Positions 56,940 to 64,000 of a stretch of DNA of 64,000 bases are shown piece after piece. The notes beneath the pieces were generated by a model, which was given only the letters and a program-made list of their open reading frames with translations, was not told where the DNA came from and ran no database searches. Positions within the stretch are counted from its first letter, which is position 1, and each line of letters starts with the position of its first letter. The DNA lies in contig OZ034967.1 of assembly GCA_964030785.1 (NCBI GenBank), forward strand, positions 67,695,913 to 67,759,912, given 5' to 3'. A program made the position numbers and the translations under genes. This stretch comes from Siderastrea siderea. Taxonomy: Eukaryota; Cnidaria; Anthozoa; Scleractinia; Rhizangiidae.

Positions 56940-57108
56940 GACCAAATGTTCCACCGCTGCCACCAAATGTAACACTACTAAGGACACAACAAGCTTCCGA
57001 AACGAACTATGATTCTTCATGAATACAGAACACACTCTAGCACATGTTTGCTACACGCAGACTACGCATGTCCGACCTAACTCGGGCACAGGCCCCACGC
57101 TACACAGG

Positions 57109-57984
57109 TGGAGTGTCACGTGATCTCACCGCACTGTTACTGGGACAACAGCTCTCACGACAAAGACATAGGCACTTTGAGCTTGAAGGGTCATTATTTT
57201 TTTTGTCTTCTCGAAGATTTAATTGGGTTATCTTGAAATATCCTTAGGAAGAATTCAAGATATATGTGAGTTGTTGCTCCTGGACTTAATCACCTTTTCC
57301 TTTTAAGCTTGATTTATGTTCTAGCTGCGATCCCAAGTTAATCTCTTCAGTCAAGGCCCAACCTTTTCTTAGACCTCTCATTCCTTTACACTTGATTTTC
57401 AACCATTTTTGAGATGTACAATCAACTCAACCCTTCTTTGTTCATGTAGCATGGTGGTGATTGACCGTTGCGCAGAAAACTTCTCAAACGGCCCCCAGGA
57501 ACTCAAAGAAGCAGTACAAACACAGAAAACACATAACAGGTTAGGTTATTCAAACTTGAGCTAGATTGTATGCTTGTTTCTTTTACTGGTGATTATTTTC
57601 GCTTGAAAATCAGGTCGATAAAAATCCTCATATAACGCTTCGGGAAGTTTTTTTGTGTAGAACGTGAATACACGACGGGGAATTTTCGTTTTTCTCTCTA
57701 AACTGTAACGCCGCCCAGCTCCTGACTTCTCGGTAATGGAATCATGACCATAACAGATAGCCGAGTCAAAACTGTGACACGTATTACGAAATTGCTTTCA
57801 GTGTGCCGAAATATTAACTGCCATTTATTTCCAAGGTAAAATTAAAGGAGTTTGTTGCCATTGGTAGCGACCGTGAGAAGCATCCGGAGCCACGTCTCAT
57901 TTTCCCATCATTCCCCACAAGCTCAGTCACTAAAGTGACTTTTTCCTTCGCCTTGCCGTTGCTGTTGCTTGAGAGTCGTCTGTA
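57109..57984. other. GPCR intron 3 sequence between two retroelements
   Basis: No feature recognised. Confidence 0.35.
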
Positions 57985-58483
57985 CATACTTACTTATTCC
58001 CTACTACTCCTCGTAGAGCATAGGTCCATGGAAAACGCCCGCCATCTCGTTTTGTTTTGGGCTAGCTTATCCATCTGCCTCCAGGTGTAGCCTGCCTTAC
58101 CTGCCTCATCGTCCACAGTTCTCCTACAGCTGTTCCTGGGACGGCCTTGGCTCCTCTTTCCCTGTGGGAAAGTGCATGTCTGGCGACATTGCTGGTTGGC
58201 TTTCTGAGGGTGTGGCCTATCCAACCCCACTTGCTCCTTCTTATCTGGATGTCGATTCTTTCCTGTTCAGCTCTTGCCCACAGTTCTTCATCCCTTATGA
58301 CCTCTGGCCATCGAATGCCCATGATGGATCTCAAGCATCTGTTGACGAGAGCCTACAGCGTGTTGGAGATTGCTTTTGTTACTATCCATGCCTCTGAGCC
58401 AAACAGGAGGACAGACTTTACGTTAGTGTTGAACATCAGTAGCTTAGTCGTTCTGGATATCACCTGCGATCTCCATAAGGGCG

Positions 58484-59425
58484 TCAGTATTGCAAATGCA
58501 GCCCTTGCCTCCCCACTCCTCCCTTGTATATCCGGTCAGATCCACCATCCTTGCTGAAGTTGCTGCCAAGGTAGGTGAAGTTCTCCCTTTCATCAGTTGC
58601 TTCCCCATCCAGCTCTAACTTGTCTGCGTTCCTGGTGTTAACCCTCATCACTTTTGTCTTGGATTTGCTGATCCTGAGGTCCGTCTTCGCTGAGATTTTT
58701 GCAAGCTGCGTTACCTTGGATTGCATGCCCTGATGGTTGTGTGAGAGGAGGGCAATGCCGTCAGCGAAGTCCAGATCTTCTATCCGGCTCGTGAGGGTCC
58801 ACTGTATGCCACCACGATGTTTCTCCGTTGTCTGCAGCATTGTCCAGTCGATGACTAGCAGGAACAACAAGCATCCCTGGTGCACCTCGGTGAGCATCTC
58901 AATAAGCTCAGAAAGAACTCCTTTGTGGATGACTCTGCAGTTGCACTTCTCATAAGTGTTTTGTATGAGGATGATGTATTTCTCTGGGATGCCATAATGA
59001 CGTAACGGCTTCCACAACACTTCCATGTCAACGCTGTCAAATGCCTTCTCATAGTCCACAAACGTCGTGTAGACAGGAGAGATCCACTCAAGAGACTGCT
59101 CCACAATGATCCTCAAGATGGCAATTTGATCTGTACACGACCTTCCCTCCGGAACCAAGCCTGTTCTTCCCTCAGTCGTTTGTCCAGCTCTACTTTCAAT
59201 CTCTGCAGGATTATCCCATTTAGCGCCTTTCCAGCAGTTGATAGCAGCATAATGCCTCTCCAGTTCTTGCATTCCTTCAGATCTCCCGTCTTTGGAAGCT
59301 TTATTGGTAGCTTTCTTTCCAACCATCTGGTATCTGGTCCGTTTACCAGATCTTCCCAAACAGTTCATGCAGCATCTTGGTCGAGTTGTTGAAATCTGCC
59401 TTGGTGGCCCCTGATGGTATGCCAT
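58484..59425 (-). pseudogene. LINE reverse-transcriptase fragment
   Basis: Contains TTFVDYEKAFDSVD (first catalytic Asp region), VHQGC and LDFADGIALL. The family's FADD box reads FADG here, losing the second catalytic aspartate. The frame ends near 58484 before the thumb. It cannot be active. Confidence 0.75.
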
Positions 59426-59935
59426 CGAGTCCAGCTGCCCTTCCGTTCTTCAGATGTCTGATGGCTTTCTTAATCTCTGTTTTTCTTGGTCTGTTCCCAT
59501 TGACCTGCAAAGGTGTGTCGGCTGGTATTATGTAGGGCATCTCGCTTGGCGGTGGTCTGTTGAGCAGCTCCCTGAGGTGTTCTGCTCACCTGTTTCGCTG
59601 CTTCTGTTGTTCGGGGAGCACCTCTCCACTTTAGGCTCTGACAGGTTTGTCTGGGATCCTTTTAGCACTTTCCAGTTTTCTTGTGATAGAATAGAGCCCT
59701 TGCCTGCTGCGTCCTCTTCTGTTCTTGCTAGATCGTCCACGAAGTTTCGTCAGTTTTTGTAGACTTGCCAACTCCTGATACCTATTGGAGCTGGTAAGCT
59801 GGAATCTATTCTTTGTTTCATCATTCTTCAGCATGTCGATGTTGTATTTGTAGCTTGTCTTCGTTGGGCCGGTGTTATATTTCTTCAGTATTAAACGGCA
59901 TCTGCCCATAAGAAGGCGGTGGTCTGAAGCTACAT

Positions 59936-60265
59936 CTACCCCTCTCTTTGCTCTGACACCCAGCAGTGACCTCCTGAACTTGGATAATTCACAGATGTGG
60001 TTGATCTGGTTCTCGGCCTGCTCTCTAGAGAAACCAGAAAGCAGGCCTTCTTGTGTGGGAAAGCTCTTCCTCCGATGACCAGCTTGTTAAAGGAACAAAA
60101 GTTAGCAAACATCTTGCCGTTGTCATTCATTTTACTAGGGCCGTGCTTTCCCATAACTGTCTCAAAACCTGATTTGTTGCTCCCCACCTTGGCGTTGAAA
60201 TCTCCAAGCAGCAGTAACAGGTCCTTTCTGGCTACTCCATCTGTGACACTCTGTAAACCGCGCAT
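59936..60265 (-). pseudogene. LINE endonuclease fragment
   Basis: Carries the LLLLGDFNAKVG signature of apurinic/apyrimidinic-type endonucleases, which nick target DNA. The upstream part runs in other frames to about 60620. Confidence 0.65.
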
Positions 60266-61060
60266 GGAAGTCAGACTTTACTATACATTATCAACTTCAT
60301 TGGTTGGTGCATAGCACTGGGTGATGGTAGCTTTTCCAACCTTGGTGTGGAACCTTGCTGTAACAATCCTGGATGATACTATATTCCAACCTATGAGTGA
60401 CTTGGCAGCTTGTGGAGTCATCATGAACCCAACTCCCTCTGTATGGGGAGCGTTTGCGTCATCATGACCTAAGTAGCGGACGGTCTGTCTGGTCGACAGT
60501 TGTATGCAGCCAGACTCGATTCATCTTGTCTCACACAGGCCTAAAATTGAGAGGTTGTAGGTGGTCATCTCAGCAGCAACCTGCGCAGACTTTCCTGCTT
60601 CGTACATGGTCCTGAGGTTTTATGTACCGAACCATGTGGTTGCCTTGGGAGTAAGGAGGGGGGTCGGTATCGTGCCTTCCTTTCGGCTTTCACTGCGGAG
60701 CGTCATACGAGTCCCCGAGGAGACATTTTCTCCTCCCAAGACAGATGTGACCTTGCCCGTGTTTCCTATGGTTTCTTTAATCTCTTTATATCTACTTGGT
60801 GGGTGATTTGCCCTCCGAGCTTTATCAGAGCCCCGATGGTCAGGGCTACCGTAACGGCTCGGGGGAACGAGTCGTCCGCCGTACTTCGCTCTGCACAGCA
60901 ATCCCCCGTTCACCTGTTTCCAGCTACTACGGCGAGGACGACGGGTCGGACTTTGGTAGCCAGACTCGTCTTTGCCTTCCTTAAATTTAAAATGACTGGG
61001 ACTACGCCGGCTTTCAGATTTAATAAGATTCGTAACTTTGCTGTCCTCTGTTTGCATTAT

Positions 61061-61752
61061 TCTTAAAAAAATTGTGACATTTTGTAGTTTTGAATTGCCG
61101 CCATTTTAAGACGTTCTACTCTGACGATAGTAAAAAAAGGTTTAGGGCACAGGTTGTCCTGGGGACAAGTCGGGCACTGGAAATTAACGTCTGCATTTGT
61201 TTCTTAAACTATCCTTTTGCAATTAAGATATCCAAAAGGCTATACCAGGAGTCTCCCTCCCTGTCCTTTATGGCTCTTGTCATAAAAAATACTCTGTCAA
61301 GAAATCGAAGAATGCGTCATAGAAGTACATTTGTCAGAAAAAAATGGCAATTCTGAGGATCGCAAATTAGTGGTAAAAAACTAAGCGAACAAGTTCTCTA
61401 GCCAGCAAGCAAGCGCTCCATGGTAATTAAGTAAGAAAGAATTCAACGTAATTCCGTAAGTAACCTTATATTCATTTACGTCAATCACCAATCTTGCCTC
61501 CTAAAAAGTGTACAAAACTTTGTGCGGAAGCAATGCAGACACTATTCCGCCTCACTGTGTTTTGTGACTCCACCTGAAATTTTAATACATGTAAAAATAA
61601 GCAAACGTGAAATACTTATTTTTGTCATCTCTTGGTATGGTGTTATGTGAAACAATTCACAGCATTATCCTACATTTGCCATTTCGGTGAAGAGGTCTGG
61701 GTACTAAATACAGAACTCGACCAAAAGTGAAGAATTCTCAGTTAGCTCATAC
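61061..61752. other. GPCR intron 3, exon-proximal part
   Basis: No feature recognised beyond the GTATGAG donor at 61752. Confidence 0.4.
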
Positions 61753-62007
61753 CTGTTGTTGATGTGTGAGTTCATTGTCATCATTACGCTTGAACCACAA
61801 AGTGTACACGACTTTGGAGTATGAGCCGATCATCAGCGTGCCGGAAGTAACGATCAGGAAAAGCCACGTCCAATAATAAGCCTTGGTCACCCAATCTGGC
61901 CACACTTTAATGCAGAAAATGTGATCGATTTCCTTGTCAAATTCCGAGTAAAGAAATCTCGGGAAATGGAAAATCAACGACAAAATCCAAGAACCAAAAA
62001 TAATAAC
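61753..62007 (-). CDS. Rhodopsin-class GPCR, exon 3 of those visible (TM4-TM5)
   Basis: 85 codons, phase 0 at both ends, with a TCTTTCAG acceptor and a CAG|GTATGAG donor. It encodes TM4 with its conserved Trp (GSWILSL), extracellular loop 2 with a cysteine (FCIKVWP) that could pair with the TM3 cysteine, and TM5 ending SYSKVVYTLWFKR. The usual TM5 proline is not seen. The exon belongs to the gene ending at 51244. Confidence 0.8.
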
Positions 62008-62311
62008 CTGAAAGAGAGAAATGGGTAAACCTTGCTGAAATAATCACTCTTAAACGAGGTTTATCGACATGTGATCTCTAACGCTTAATTCTGAAAAGAT
62101 TACAATGTTAGTTAAGCTACATTACACACAAGTTCATGTAGAGTAACGTGAGGCATTGCTGTGAGGGTGTGAGCATTAAAATGCGGTGTTGAACTCTTTG
62201 TAATATATGGATTGTCCTCTCTTGTATGAATTTCTTATGCCTGTAAGCTTCTAAAACTAAATCACATTCAAAGAGCATCTGCTTTTGCTTTTTGAAAGAA
62301 CTGTGACATAC

Positions 62312-62582
62312 CTTCAGTTTGCACATGGTAAGGTTTCCTTTATTTCCAAGCGGATATATCACGGGATAGTAGCGTTCCACGGTGATGGCAACCAAAGTGA
62401 TCACCGAGGAACCTCCTCCGATCCACGCGAATGTACTGTCTGTCAGCAATGAGCATAAAACCTTTCCAGTTACACCCTCAGGGTGGCTGGAAATGTGACT
62501 CAAAATTACCTCCGGAGTAAACAATATCGCGGTCGTAAGGTCTGCCACTGCCAAGTTCAGAATCAGATAATTAACAGGAGTC
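62312..62582 (-). CDS. Rhodopsin-class GPCR, exon 2 of those visible (TM2-TM3)
   Basis: Acceptor TTCCTTAG before 62582 (phase 2) and donor AAG|GTATGT after 62312 (phase 0). It starts with the TPVNYLILNLAVADL signature of TM2 and contains the TM3 cysteine (KVLCSLL). It ends TM3 with ERYYPVIYPL, the counterpart of the DRY motif with E in the first position. Readthrough of the donor gives a longer frame to 62117, which is intronic. Confidence 0.82.
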
Positions 62583-62939
62583 CTAAGGAAAAAAATCCTA
62601 ATCATATTTGAAACCCGCAATTTGCGCAATTGTAGGTTTTTTTCATACTTGGACTCATTGTATAACGTTTTGTACCTAACTGTGTATCTTAATTGTAAAT
62701 GTAAATGTCACTCTGGTTGGATGACAAAAAGTGTCATAAAAACATTAAACACTTGGGAACATGGGAAAAAAGAAATGTGAACAGGAAAGCATCTTCGCTG
62801 GAAATGTTTTCTTTCCTTGCCTTCGTAAAGGCTGCTCTCCCCCGTTTATTTCCTCTAAAATCAGAGGGCCATTCATCGTTCTTATTGGAATAAAGTTTAA
62901 TTTTATTTGTCTCTTGCCCTCGACGTTAGATAAGATAAC

Positions 62940-63730
62940 GCGAGGTAACATGAAATAAGCCGATGAGATGAGATAAGGTGAGATGACATAAGGTGAGATG
63001 AGATGAGATAACATCAGATCAGTGCAGATCAGACAAATTGTAGTTAGAGCCCTTATTTATGCTAGATAAGATGACGTGAATTGAGGTGAGATACGATAGG
63101 ATGAGTTGAGAAGAGACAGAACGACAAGAGGAGAGGAGAGGAGAGGAGACGAGATGAGATGAGATGAGATGAGATGAGAAGAATGGGATAAGATGAGATG
63201 AGACGAGACGAGATGAGATGAGATGAGATGACACGAGATGAGACTAGACGAGATGAGATTAGGTTAGGTGAGATGAGATGAGGTGAGATGAGATGAGAAT
63301 AATGGGATGAGATGAGATGAGATGATACGAGACGAGATGAGATGATACGAGACGAGATGAGATGAGACAAGATGAGACGAGATGAGGTGAGATGAGATGA
63401 GAAGGATGGGATGAGATGAGATGAGATGAGATGAGATGACATGAGATGAGATGAGGTTAGGTTAGATGAGGCGAGATGAGATGAGAAGAATGGGGTGAGA
63501 TAAGAGGAGATGAGACGAGATGAGATGAGATGAGATGAGATGAGGTGAGATGATGTGAGATGAGAGGAGAAGAAAAGAGAAGAGAAGAGGAAAGAAGAGA
63601 AGAGAAGAGAAGAGAAGAGAAGAGAAGAGAAGAGAAGAGAAGAGAAGAGAAGAGAAGAGAAGAGAAGAGAAGAGAAGAGAAGGGAACAGATGAAATGAGA
63701 TGAGATGAGATGAAATGAAATGAGATGAAA
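62940..63730. repeat. (GAGAT)n and (GAGAA)n microsatellite in GPCR intron 1
   Basis: About 600 bp of imperfect GAGAT pentamers, with a purer GAGAA block at about 63584-63683. Long serine-rich minus-strand ORFs here (for example 63062-63442) are artefacts of the repeat. Confidence 0.9.
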
Positions 63731-63869
63731 TAAATAAAATCAGTTAAGTTCAGATCTGATCGTCCGTAAACGGAGTCCCTATTTATGTCTTTTGTTTCTC
63801 ATATAATTAAACAGAACCTGATAGGTACAGGTAACATCACTATGTTAATGGTTGTATTCATGCATGTAC

Positions 63870-64000
63870 CTCATATCTCTATTCCTCTTGATAACAGCAC
63901 AAACTAGGGAGTTTCCAACTGTGCTAATAACGAAGAGCATGAACGTAACTGTTGATGTGGTAACTTCAGCCGATTCATACATAACAAGCGTGTCAGCCTC
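63870..64000 (-). CDS. Rhodopsin-class GPCR, TM1 exon (5' end beyond window)
   Basis: 131 bases encode an acidic segment and TM1 with the TVGNSLVCAVIKRN block (conserved GN), ending at an ATGAG|GTACAT donor in phase 2 that matches the exon at 62582. The exon continues to or beyond the window edge, so the N-terminus and promoter are not visible. A related copy with a stop codon is at 10249-10379. Confidence 0.78.

Larger units (their letters stand above)
51801..57104 (-). mobile_element. Gypsy-type LTR retrotransposon with identical 137-bp LTRs
   Basis: LTRs (51801-51937 and 56968-57104) begin TGTAACAC and end GCTACA on the plus strand and show no difference. CAGG flanks both ends (51797-51800 and 57105-57108) as a 4-bp target duplication. 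Read on the minus strand, a TGG-starting stretch after the 5' LTR could be the primer-binding site, and a GGGAGGGGGTAG polypurine tract precedes the 3' LTR. The internal region holds gag and a long pol in a -1 frame. It lies inside GPCR intron 3, in the same orientation as that gene. Confidence 0.9.
57985..61060 (-). mobile_element. RTE-like non-LTR retrotransposon (LINE), decayed
   Basis: Domains run leftward. There is a basic 5' region (60620-61057). An apurinic-type endonuclease follows (GDFNAKVG at about 60200, frame 59936-60265). The reverse transcriptase lies at 58484-59425. The C-terminal region lies at 57994-58334, with RKWGWIGHTLRK-type text and a W.......L.....RWR.F..DLC end. The 3' end carries a GGGAATAAGTAAGTA tail. 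Many frameshifts and stops separate the pieces. The element lies in GPCR intron 3, same orientation. Confidence 0.75.

Noticed and set aside
62117..62311. Extension of the GPCR TM3 exon
   Set aside because: Reads past a good AAG|GTATGT donor into non-receptor text; the exon at 62007 continues the receptor in the right phase.
63062..63442. 126-codon serine/leucine-rich minus-strand ORF
   Set aside because: Pure translation of the GAGAT microsatellite; no stop codons because of the repeat.

Overview
The window looks like nuclear DNA of an anthozoan cnidarian, most likely a stony coral. This is inferred from AT-rich, intron-containing genes, a DM-domain transcription factor, a cnidarian-style rhodopsin-class GPCR, BEL/Pao, Gypsy and RTE-like retroelements, and many small inverted-repeat transposons. 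No species assignment is possible from sequence alone, and nothing suggests bacteria. Only two host protein genes are convincingly visible, both on the minus strand. One is a two-exon Dmrt-like gene (6002-7929) whose splice sites and phases agree. The other is the 3' part of a GPCR gene: four exons from the right edge of the window down to 51244, with a 10.1-kb third intron. Almost everything else is mobile, duplicated or repetitive. LAYOUT: 1-2700 fold-back repeats; 2700-3055 a 35-bp minisatellite; 3310-4816 six tRNA-like units (four one way, two inverted) between 13-bp direct repeats; 4890-5655 first copy of a dispersed duplication (block C); 6002-7929 Dmrt-like gene; 8144-9120 dead Tc1/mariner-like element; 10249-10616 remnants of a GPCR paralogue; 10455-11687 block A; 11687-16797 a 550-bp repeat flanking three diverged 1.6-kb units; 16797-19568 broken BEL/Pao element with its 3' LTR; 19571-20030 a 113-bp satellite; 21330-22290 block B; 23-29 kb several MITEs, one nested in a TTAA-flanked element; 29661-30168 a dense GGAGTTA/TAACTCC array; 30165-36574 second copies of C, A and B and a third of C; 36581-39654 a decayed TIR element holding a 190-bp MITE. 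ACCESSORY CORE (42.6-48.7 kb): two terminal-inverted-repeat elements lie 99 bp apart. The first (42649-44729, 9-bp target duplication) carries a ZAD-like zinc-finger ORF and a broken RecQ-like helicase. The second (44829-48643, 62-bp perfect TIRs, AT target duplication) carries a SAP-SWIM-YqaJ nuclease gene, interrupted by a LINE, and a truncated THAP domain. This pair is the most unusual content: DNA transposons carrying helicase and exonuclease accessory genes. RIGHT END: GPCR intron 3 contains a young Gypsy-type element (51801-57104, identical 137-bp LTRs, CAGG target duplication) and an RTE-like LINE (about 57985-61060). GPCR intron 1 contains a long GAGAT/GAGAA microsatellite. The two host genes show no functional link; what ties the window together is repeated transposition and segmental duplication, including copies of GPCR 5' exons.
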